Position numbers and translations under genes: made by a program | In this document: in pieces, positions 9,566 through 16,986 of the stretch | Layout of the letters: the number at the start of each line of letters is the position of its first letter | Numbering within the stretch: the stretch's first letter is position 1 | Source of the DNA: Flavobacterium keumense | GTDB taxonomy: Bacteria > Bacteroidota > Bacteroidia > Flavobacteriales > Flavobacteriaceae | DNA length: 64,000 bases | Direction: 5' to 3' | NCBI RefSeq assembly: GCF_029866485.1 | Contig: NZ_CP092332.1 | Location: 868,001 to 932,000, forward strand | The notes under the pieces: generated by a model | Databases searched by the model: none | Seen by the model: only the letters and a program-made list of their open reading frames with translations | Told to the model about the DNA's origin: nothing

Positions 9566-10765
9566 TTATCCCAACAACTTCTTACTCACCCGGCTACTCG
9601 CAATTAACGAAGCGATAAAACCAAGCGAAATAATTGTTCCCAACACAATCAAAACATTTTCTAGGGTAAAAACTACTGGATAGGCCAGTGTAGGTGTAAT
9701 CATAATTAACTGAAATTGTTGTTGCAAAACCACAATTCCAATTCCTAAAATCAACCCAATTCCTCCACCAAAAACACTTAACAAAGTACCTTGAAGCAAG
9801 AATATTTTGCGTAAATCTTTGATTTCGACACCCAAGTTGAATAGGGTTTTCAAATTGCCTTTTTTGTCCAAAATCATCATGATGAGTGCACCAATTAAAT
9901 TGAAAAGTGCCACCACAATGACCAAAGTAAAAATTAAGTAGACTGCGATGTTTTCGGTATTCAACATTTTATAAAGCGATTCGTTCAGTTGCGCTCTGTT
10001 TTTTACCGTGATCGTATTTTTGAAAATCGTTTGCAATTGTTCGATAATGGCTTTTTCGTTGGCTCCTTTCTGAATTTTGATTTCCAATCCCGACACTTGA
10101 TTGGGTTGAAATTCTAACAATTCTTGGGCAAGACCCAAATCAGCAAAAACATATTTGGAATCCAAATCTTCGTTGATGGTATAAATTCCAATGGGCAATA
10201 AATCGGATTGATTGAAGGCTTGTTCGGGATTTTCTATAGCACCTTTGCCAGGTTTTGGAACAAAAACTTGTAACGGTCTGTTGAAGTCCAACAATCCCAT
10301 CGAGAATTTTTGAGCAATGCCGTAACCCACCACCACTTGATTAGTATTTGGAGCAAGCCATTGTCCGTTAAAAAGATTTTTTTCAATCGGGTTGACTTTC
10401 GTAAACAAAGAGTCAATTCCTTTTAAATAAGTCACTTCTTGTTTGCCATCAAAGGTAAAAAGTACCCGCTCTTCAATAATTTTGGAATAGGAAACGAGTC
10501 CGTCAATTTGTTTGATTTGGCGCTCTTGTTCGGGCGTAATCACAAGCGATTTCCCTAAAGTTGAGTTGAGTTTTAAATCGGGGTCTATCGCATTGGTAAA
10601 CGAAAGACTAAATTCTTTCAATCCACTAAAAACGGATAACACCACAAAAAGTGCCAGTGCGCCAATAATAATTCCCATACTAGCAATACGATTAATGATG
10701 TTAATAGCATTGTTTTTGCTAGCGCTAATGCTGTATCGTTTGGCTATATAAAAAGGGAAATTCAA
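9566..10765 (-). CDS. FtsX/LolC-like ABC transporter permease
   Basis: The 399-residue product is an inner-membrane protein with one transmembrane segment near residues 28-48, a large extracytoplasmic domain, and three more segments in the last 130 residues, the MacB-PCD plus FtsX layout shared by LolC/LolE permeases. The start MNFPFYIAKRYSISA is typical for these. Such proteins move lipoproteins or other hydrophobic cargo using a separate ATPase, which is not encoded beside it. It follows rbfA by one base and is almost surely co-transcribed with it. Confidence 0.85.
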   Translation of the reverse strand: MNFPFYIAKRYSISASKNNAINIINRIASMGIIIGALALFVVLSVFSGLKEFSLSFTNAIDPDLKLNSTLGKSLVITPEQERQIKQIDGLVSYSKIIEERVLFTFDGKQEVTYLKGIDSLFTKVNPIEKNLFNGQWLAPNTNQVVVGYGIAQKFSMGLLDFNRPLQVFVPKPGKGAIENPEQAFNQSDLLPIGIYTINEDLDSKYVFADLGLAQELLEFQPNQVSGLEIKIQKGANEKAIIEQLQTIFKNTITVKNRAQLNESLYKMLNTENIAVYLIFTLVIVVALFNLIGALIMMILDKKGNLKTLFNLGVEIKDLRKIFLLQGTLLSVFGGGIGLILGIGIVVLQQQFQLIMITPTLAYPVVFTLENVLIVLGTIISLGFIASLIASSRVSKKLLG

Positions 10766-10766
10766 T

Positions 10767-11159
10767 TTAAAATTGTCTTCGTTTGTCTAAAAGATCTCGA
10801 TTTTCAATTGGGTTTTCTGGGTTAGTCAACGCTTTGTCAATTTTTTCGATGTAGTCCAAAGAATCGTCCATAAAGAAAACTAAATTAGGTACTTTGCGCA
10901 ATTGCAAACGCACGCGTTGCGATAAATCATGTTTAATCAAAGTAGAATTGGATTTGATGGCCACCAGGGTTTCTTGCGCTTTTTCCTGAGGGAAAATGCT
11001 TAAATACACTGTAGCAATAGATAAATCAGATGTTACCGCTACTTTAGATACGGAAATAATCAAATTAGTTATTCCATTTTTTCTCACTTCACCTTGCAGG
11101 ATATCTACCAAATCTTTTTGGATTACCCCACCAATTTTTTTCTGTCTATTTGTTTCCAT
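10767..11159 (-). CDS. rbfA: Ribosome-binding factor A
   Basis: RbfA binds the 30S subunit and helps mature the 5' end of 16S rRNA. The 130-residue protein has the short KH-like fold with the start METNRQKKIGGVIQKDL and the pattern SIATVYLSIFP and RVRLQLRKVPNLVFFMDDSLDYIEKI. Length fits the family. The promoter box ends four bases before the ATG, implying a leaderless message. The next gene down, a permease, begins one base after the stop. Confidence 0.95.
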   Translation of the reverse strand: METNRQKKIGGVIQKDLVDILQGEVRKNGITNLIISVSKVAVTSDLSIATVYLSIFPQEKAQETLVAIKSNSTLIKHDLSQRVRLQLRKVPNLVFFMDDSLDYIEKIDKALTNPENPIENRDLLDKRRQF

Positions 11160-11163
11160 GTTG

Positions 11164-11196
11164 CAAAAATACTACTTTTAAACTTTATTCGAACAA
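11164..11196 (-). promoter_or_regulatory. Promoter of rbfA, predicted leaderless
   Basis: On the minus strand TTG (plus-strand 11194-11196) and TATTTTTG (11164-11171) are separated by 22 bases. Only four bases separate the box from the rbfA ATG, so transcription should begin at or near the A of the start codon. Confidence 0.6.
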
Positions 11197-11238
11197 ATTT
11201 TAAATTGAACCAAAATTTCGAGAAGCTATTCCTGCTTT

Positions 11239-11273
11239 TAAAGCTTCCAGCCTTCAAAAGGCTGGAAGCTTTA
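11239..11273. repeat. Perfect 16-bp palindrome with 3-base loop
   Basis: The left arm 11239-11254 (TAAAGCTTCCAGCCTT) and right arm 11258-11273 are exact complements around the loop CAA. It lies in the divergent rbfA-addA spacer, so it does not sit where either gene would end, and no T-run follows. It resembles REP-type intergenic palindromes. Confidence 0.8.
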
Positions 11274-11314
11274 GTAGAATTCGTTTTCAGTACCCGATAG
11301 AATTATAAACCCAA

Positions 11315-14300
11315 ATGATGCAAAGACACTCTTTTTCGATTTACGACGCCTCAGCCGGCTCTGGAAAAACCTACGCCTTGGTCAAAGAATATTTAAAAAT
11401 CATCTTGACCTCGCCTAAAAATGATGCGTATCGAAATATTTTAGCCATTACGTTTACCAACAAGGCGGTACACGAAATGAAAAGCCGTATTGTAGGCAGC
11501 CTGTCTGAATTTGCTAAAGAAAATCCGTCGCCGAAAGCGCAAGATTTAATGCAAGATTTGTCAGTGGATACAGGACTTTCCATCATCCAAATTAAAACCA
11601 AGTCGCAACAAATCATCAAGCACATTATTCATAATTATGCGGCTTTTGACATTTCGACCATCGATAAATTTACACACAAAGTGATTCGTGCTTTTGCTCA
11701 TGATTTAAATTTACCCATGACATTTGAAGTGTCTTTGGATACCGAAAATCTATTGATTGAAGCCGTTGATGCGATTATTGCTCAGGCTGGTGAAGATGAA
11801 ATCTTGACTAATTTATTGGTCGATTTTACCATGGAAAAAACAGATGATGATAAATCTTGGGACATTTCGCGCGAAATGCTAGAAACAGGCAAATTAGTTC
11901 TAAATGAAAACAACCGAAATGAAATCACTCATTTTCAAGATAAATCCATTACTGAATTTCTCGAAATCAAGAAAAAATTGGTAGCTCTTTGTGCCGAATT
12001 AGAAAAGGAAACAATTCTTTTAGGAAATGAAGCGGCTGCTTTAATTGAGCAAAACGGCATTGACGTAAAGTCCTTTTCAAGAGGCACTTTTCCAAATCAC
12101 ATTGCAAGCATTCAAGCGGGGAAATTCAATCCCAAAAACAAAATGTTTCGCGAAATAGAGGATATTGCCATCAATAAAACAGCAACTGACCGCGCGATTA
12201 TCGAAGCCACTATCCCTGATTTGTTAGCCGTTTTGTCAAAAGTGTACGCCTTATTTGAAAAGATTTATTTTTATAAAGCGTTCTTAAAAAATATTACGCC
12301 TTTGTCGTTGTTGAATACAGTTAGTAATGAATTGGCTAAAATCCAACAAGAACAAAATATCTTATCCATTACCGAATTCAATGCATTGATTCACCGCGAA
12401 ATTCAAAATCAACCCGCTCCTTTTATTTATGAGCGTTTGGGAGAACGCTACCGTCATTTTTTTATTGACGAGTTTCAGGATACTTCCGAGATGCAATGGC
12501 AAAATTTGATTCCACTTATTGATAATGCACTCTCGGGTCAAGACGAATTCGGAGTAAAAGGGACTTTGATGATTGTGGGCGACCCCAAACAATCTATTTA
12601 CCGTTGGCGCGGTGGAAAAGCCGAACAATTTATTGAGTTGAGTAAAGATCAAAATCCGTTCAATAATCCAGATAAGAAATTGACCCAACTGGAGTACAAT
12701 TACCGTTCGTATTCCCAAATTATTGAATTCAACAACAGTTTTTTTAAATTATTAGCTAACGAATTTCAACACCCGGATTATAAAGACTTGTATGAAAATC
12801 ACAGTCACCAAAAAGTAAATTCTAAAACGGGAGGCTATGTCAATATTTCATTTCTTCCTGAAACGGCCAAATCGGAGGAAGAAGCTTTGGACAAAACGGA
12901 AATGTATGTACAAGCTACTTTAGACACCATCAAAACGGTGCTCGAAAAAGGCTTTGAATACAAAGATATTGTCATCTTGACTCGCAAACGCGGACAAGGA
13001 ATTGCGGTAGCCAATTATTTGACGGGGCAAGGTGTTCCACTTTTGTCGTCTGAAACCTTGATGATTCAAAATGCGACCGAAGTCCGTTTTATTATTCATT
13101 TGTTGAAATACCTAAAAAATAGCTCCGATATTGATGCCAAAGCGCATTTTTTACATTATTTGGCTTTACACGCTCAAGACCAACTGCCAGTGCATGATTT
13201 TATTGCCAAAGGCAAAGAATTGATTCAAGAAACCGAATTTGAAAATTGGTTGTTGCAATTTAATTTGGATTTATCATTTCAAAATCTCCGAAAAAAATCC
13301 TTGTATGAAGTGGTAGAGATTATTGTGAGTAAGTTTCTCGACCCAGCACTTCGTTCCTCTAGTTATGTGCAATATTTTCTAGACATAGTATTAGAAAGAG
13401 ACATTCGCAATCAGGCGGGAGTGACTGATTTTTTGGATTTTTGGGACAAAAGTGCCGAGAAATTCAGCATTCCATCTCCTGAAGGAACTAATGCAGTCCG
13501 AATTATGACCATTCACAAGTCCAAAGGATTGGAATTTCCAGTAGTCATTATGCCTTTTGCAGAAGAAGATTATAGCCGAAAACCCAAAGATAAATTATGG
13601 TTGAATGCCGAGGAAGCATCGGTTGGTTTGCCAAAAGTATTAATAGACAATAGTAGCGCAGTAGAAGGATTTGGCGACAATGCTCGGGAATTGTACACGA
13701 TTAAAAAACAAGAAGAATTGTTGGATAATATTAACGTGCTATATGTTGCCTTAACACGAGCCGAAGAACAATTGTATGTTATTTCCAGTAAAAATCTGTC
13801 GAGTAAAGGCGAAGTCCCAAAGAATAACATGTGTGCTTTTTTTATCAATTATTTAATAGCTCAAGGAATATATAAAGAAGATCTTTTAGAATATGAGCTG
13901 GGGAATTCAGCAAAATTATCTTCGGAAGAAAAACATGAAGATACGTCTAAAACCATCCCTTTTGTGTTTGAAGGTTTAAATCCAAAAAACATCAAAATTG
14001 CGCAACGAGAAGCAGTAATGTGGGGAACGCACCAACAAGAAGCTATTGAGTATGGGAATATGATTCACGAAATTTTATCATTCGTGAAAACTAAAAACGA
14101 TGTAGATATAGCTATTACTAAAGCAATTGAAAACGGACTCATAGTTCCAGCCCAACAAGGAGTCGTACGTCATACAATACGTGAAATTATAGAACATGAC
14201 TCGTTAAAGAATCATTATGCTGAAGGGAATCAGGTTTTAAACGAGCAAACCATTATTCAAAAAGAAGGGCGAATTATTAAACCCGACCGAATGGTGGTCA

Positions 14301-14461
14301 CTCCAGATAATAGTGTTTATCTTTTAGATTATAAAACAGGTGCTCCAAATTCAAAACATGAACAACAATTAGAGGGTTATCAAAAAGCGATAGAAGAAAT
14401 GGGGTATTCTGTTATTGATAAAAAGTTAGTTTATATTGGACCGAATCTTGTAATTTTTTAG
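11315..14461 (+). CDS. AddA-like UvrD helicase with C-terminal nuclease domain
   Basis: This 1048-residue protein is a superfamily 1A helicase-nuclease of the AddA/RecB type, expected to unwind and trim double-strand DNA ends for recombination. Helicase motifs appear in order: Walker A ASAGSGKT at 12-19, DEFQDTS near 385, GDPKQSIYRWRGG near 422, IHKSKGLEFP near 732 and LYVALTRAEEQL near 808. The C-terminus has the PD-(D/E)XK nuclease pattern KPDRMV...LLDYKTG near 990-1010. The start is one of two adjacent ATGs (11315 or 11318). Its probable partner, the AddB-like protein, lies at 16987 beyond two OmpA-type genes. Confidence 0.9.
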   Translation: MMQRHSFSIYDASAGSGKTYALVKEYLKIILTSPKNDAYRNILAITFTNKAVHEMKSRIVGSLSEFAKENPSPKAQDLMQDLSVDTGLSIIQIKTKSQQIIKHIIHNYAAFDISTIDKFTHKVIRAFAHDLNLPMTFEVSLDTENLLIEAVDAIIAQAGEDEILTNLLVDFTMEKTDDDKSWDISREMLETGKLVLNENNRNEITHFQDKSITEFLEIKKKLVALCAELEKETILLGNEAAALIEQNGIDVKSFSRGTFPNHIASIQAGKFNPKNKMFREIEDIAINKTATDRAIIEATIPDLLAVLSKVYALFEKIYFYKAFLKNITPLSLLNTVSNELAKIQQEQNILSITEFNALIHREIQNQPAPFIYERLGERYRHFFIDEFQDTSEMQWQNLIPLIDNALSGQDEFGVKGTLMIVGDPKQSIYRWRGGKAEQFIELSKDQNPFNNPDKKLTQLEYNYRSYSQIIEFNNSFFKLLANEFQHPDYKDLYENHSHQKVNSKTGGYVNISFLPETAKSEEEALDKTEMYVQATLDTIKTVLEKGFEYKDIVILTRKRGQGIAVANYLTGQGVPLLSSETLMIQNATEVRFIIHLLKYLKNSSDIDAKAHFLHYLALHAQDQLPVHDFIAKGKELIQETEFENWLLQFNLDLSFQNLRKKSLYEVVEIIVSKFLDPALRSSSYVQYFLDIVLERDIRNQAGVTDFLDFWDKSAEKFSIPSPEGTNAVRIMTIHKSKGLEFPVVIMPFAEEDYSRKPKDKLWLNAEEASVGLPKVLIDNSSAVEGFGDNARELYTIKKQEELLDNINVLYVALTRAEEQLYVISSKNLSSKGEVPKNNMCAFFINYLIAQGIYKEDLLEYELGNSAKLSSEEKHEDTSKTIPFVFEGLNPKNIKIAQREAVMWGTHQQEAIEYGNMIHEILSFVKTKNDVDIAITKAIENGLIVPAQQGVVRHTIREIIEHDSLKNHYAEGNQVLNEQTIIQKEGRIIKPDRMVVTPDNSVYLLDYKTGAPNSKHEQQLEGYQKAIEEMGYSVIDKKLVYIGPNLVIF

Positions 14462-14579
14462 ATATAGTTAGGTGTTGATGGTGGTCATATAAGAATCATA
14501 AAAGAGTACCTTTTAATTTGTTAAAGATATAAAAAACATACTTTTAGGCTCTAAAAAACAATATTTATTGTCATTTGTT

Positions 14580-14609
14580 TTGTATTTCTAAAATTTGATT
14601 CTATTTTTG
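14580..14609 (+). promoter_or_regulatory. Promoter of the short OmpA-type gene
   Basis: TTG at 14580-14582 and TATTTTTG at 14602-14609 have a 19-base spacer, the same spacing as the promoter of the longer paralogue at 15428. About 48 bases of leader precede the ATG. Confidence 0.6.
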
Positions 14610-14657
14610 TTAAGAAATTTAAAATCATTTGTTAAAAATTATTAATTAAAAATAACT

Positions 14658-15290
14658 ATGAAACATCTTAACAAAATTCTTATTGCTGTAGTAATGATTA
14701 TGGGATTAAATACTCATGCTCAAGACAGTAAAAACCCATGGGCAGTTTCTTTTGGAGTAAATGCTCTTGATACTAAAACAAGTGCAGGAGGAGGAAACAA
14801 TTGGCTTGATGGTCACTTTTCAAAAGCTTTTTCAGTTAAAGACAATTGGAACATATTACCTTCAATTTCATATGTAAGTGTTTCTAAATATGTGGGAGAT
14901 AATTTTTCTGTAGGGGTTTCAGGTTCTATGAATAAAGTAGAAAAATACGTTTCTTACACTAATTCTAAATATACAGTTTCTAATCCAGGAGACTTAAAAT
15001 ATTATGGAATAGATGCATTTGTTAAATACAGTTTGAAATCTTTGGTGAAATCAAGCTCATTTGAACCTTCGGTTTCTTTAGGGTTAGGATATTCTGTTTT
15101 AGGTGAAAATTCATATCAAACTGTTAGTCCAGGAGCAGACCTTGTGTATTGGTTCTCTGATTCAGTTGGTTTAGAATTTGCTACTAAATATGTGAAATCT
15201 TTTGAGAATAGAGAAATCAATAAAGTAGTTAATGCTCCTTCAATGTTGCAACATTCTTTAGGAATTAAATTTAAATTCGGAGAAAAATAA
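14658..15290 (+). CDS. Outer-membrane barrel protein, short paralogue of the next OmpA
   Basis: The 210-residue protein has a signal peptide ([22 protein letters not shown]) and an eight-strand-type barrel, and ends at HSLGIKFKFGEK. It is closely similar to the N-terminal half of the gene that follows, sharing the start MKHLNKIL, the NPWA(V/F)SFGVNA(L/I)DTKTSAGGG region and SKYVGDNFS. It stops exactly where the longer protein enters its calcium-binding repeats, so it lacks the repeats and the peptidoglycan-binding domain. It has its own promoter and terminator. It is best read as a duplicated barrel without cell-wall anchoring. Confidence 0.8.
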   Translation: MKHLNKILIAVVMIMGLNTHAQDSKNPWAVSFGVNALDTKTSAGGGNNWLDGHFSKAFSVKDNWNILPSISYVSVSKYVGDNFSVGVSGSMNKVEKYVSYTNSKYTVSNPGDLKYYGIDAFVKYSLKSLVKSSSFEPSVSLGLGYSVLGENSYQTVSPGADLVYWFSDSVGLEFATKYVKSFENREINKVVNAPSMLQHSLGIKFKFGEK

Positions 15291-15313
15291 GATTGTAAAA
15301 GATCGATTAGAAT

Positions 15314-15345
15314 AAAAAACACCCTAAGAAATTAGGGTGTTTTTT
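15314..15345 (+). terminator. Terminator after the short OmpA-type gene
   Basis: A 14-bp stem (AAAAAACACCCTAA with its complement) around GAAA gives an A-stem-T hairpin 23 bases after the stop codon. Confidence 0.85.
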
Positions 15346-15427
15346 GTTGTTAACATTGTATTAATAAATCTACAATGTCTAAAAATCTATTTTTCAAACA
15401 TATTGACATATTTTTGAATTAATAATT

Positions 15428-15457
15428 TTGTTATTAGATATTTAGATACTACTTTTG
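15428..15457 (+). promoter_or_regulatory. Promoter of ompA
   Basis: TTG at 15428-15430 and TACTTTTG at 15450-15457, spaced by 19 bases, lie about 35 bases before the ATG. Confidence 0.6.
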
Positions 15458-15492
15458 TATTAAATAACTGAATGTAATTTAAAAATTTAAGT

Positions 15493-16923
15493 ATGAAACA
15501 TCTTAACAAAATTTTAGTTGCTATAATAGTGATGATGGGTTTAAACTCATTTGCACAAGATAACAACAACCCATGGGCATTCTCTTTTGGAGTTAATGCT
15601 ATCGACACAAAAACTAGCGCAGGAGGAGGTCATAACTGGCTTGATCGTCATTTTTCTCAGCCATTTGCAGTTAAAGACAATTGGAATATAGTACCTTCTA
15701 TAACTTATTTAGGAGTGTCTAAATATGTAGGAGATAATTTCTCATTTGGAGTTTCTGGTTCTGTAAATAAAATAGGAAAATTAGTTAGTTTTAATCCATC
15801 TGCAGTTGGCCACGATTCTCGCGGGTATGTAGTTTCTAATCCAGGAGACTTAATGTACTATGGAATTGATGCTACTGTTAAATATAGTTTAATGACTGTA
15901 ATTAAATCTAAAGTGATTGATCCTTCTCTTTCTCTTGGAGGGGGGTATTCTTTCTTAGGAGATAATAGCTATGGAACTATCAACACAGGGGCAGGTTTAA
16001 CATTGTGGTTTACAGAAAATATAGGTTTAGAATTAACCACTAAATATAAGAAATCGTATGGAGAAAGAGGAACAGCCACAGCTGTAGATTCGCCTTCATT
16101 TTTTCAACATTCTGCAGGTCTTGTGTTTAAATTTGGAGGAACAGATACTGACAAAGATGGAATTTATGACAAAGAAGATGCTTGTCCACAAGTAGCTGGT
16201 TTAAAACAATTTAATGGTTGCCCTGATACAGATGGAGACGGAATTATTGACGGGAGCGATGCTTGTCCAGAAGTGGCAGGTTTAGCGGCTTTAAATGGTT
16301 GTCCAGATGCTGATGGAGATGGAATTACAGACGCTAATGATGCTTGTCCTCAAGTAGCAGGTTTAGCTTCTTTGAAAGGTTGTCCAGACGCTGATAAAGA
16401 TGGTGTTGCTGATAAAGATGACAAATGTCCAACAGTTGCAGGGCCTAAAGAAAATGCAGGTTGTCCTTGGGCAGATACTGACAAAGACGGAGTTGCTGAT
16501 AAAGATGACGAATGTCCTGAAGTAGCGGGTCCTGCTAGTAACAAAGGATGTCCTGAGGTAACCGCAGCAGTTTTAGAAAGTGTTAAAGTTGAGGCTAAAT
16601 CAATTTATTTTAACTCTGGTAAAGCTACTTTTAAATCAGAAGATGTTCCAGTAAAAATAGAATCAATCTCTTCTTTGTTGAAACAATATCCAAATGCTAA
16701 ATTCAGCATCGAAGGACATACAGATAGCGATGGTTCAGATGCATTCAACCAAAAATTATCTCAAGAAAGAGCAGATGTAGTTAGAAATGCTTTAATCGAA
16801 AGAGGATTAAAACCAGCTAATTTAACTGCAGTTGGTTATGGAGAGAGCAAGCCAGTTGCTACTAATAAAACAGCTGCTGGAAAAGCTAAAAACAGAAGAA
16901 CTGAAGTAGTATTACAAAAATAA
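15493..16923 (+). CDS. OmpA family protein with TSP type-3 repeats
   Basis: The 476-residue protein links outer membrane and peptidoglycan. After a signal peptide comes a barrel to about residue 215, then five calcium-binding thrombospondin type-3 repeats (DxDxDG...D.CP, about 217-356), then an OmpA C-terminal domain from about 373 with [37 protein letters not shown] and NRRTEV. This order is a standard Bacteroidota major outer-membrane protein. The barrel is duplicated in the gene just before it. A strong hairpin terminator follows, and addB begins right after that. Confidence 0.92.
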   Translation: MKHLNKILVAIIVMMGLNSFAQDNNNPWAFSFGVNAIDTKTSAGGGHNWLDRHFSQPFAVKDNWNIVPSITYLGVSKYVGDNFSFGVSGSVNKIGKLVSFNPSAVGHDSRGYVVSNPGDLMYYGIDATVKYSLMTVIKSKVIDPSLSLGGGYSFLGDNSYGTINTGAGLTLWFTENIGLELTTKYKKSYGERGTATAVDSPSFFQHSAGLVFKFGGTDTDKDGIYDKEDACPQVAGLKQFNGCPDTDGDGIIDGSDACPEVAGLAALNGCPDADGDGITDANDACPQVAGLASLKGCPDADKDGVADKDDKCPTVAGPKENAGCPWADTDKDGVADKDDECPEVAGPASNKGCPEVTAAVLESVKVEAKSIYFNSGKATFKSEDVPVKIESISSLLKQYPNAKFSIEGHTDSDGSDAFNQKLSQERADVVRNALIERGLKPANLTAVGYGESKPVATNKTAAGKAKNRRTEVVLQK

Positions 16924-16943
16924 TTTACTTTCAAAATTTCTTT

Positions 16944-16973
16944 AAAAACGCCCTGATTTGTCAGGGCGTTTTT
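16944..16973 (+). terminator. Terminator after ompA
   Basis: A 13-bp stem (AAAAACGCCCTGA with its complement) around TTTG, followed by more T residues, lies 20 bases after the ompA stop and just before the next gene. Confidence 0.9.
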
Positions 16974-16986
16974 TTATTTTTATAAA

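Noticed and set aside
16141..16560. Tandem DNA repeat array inside ompA
   Set aside because: The periodicity is explained by the protein's thrombospondin type-3 repeats.
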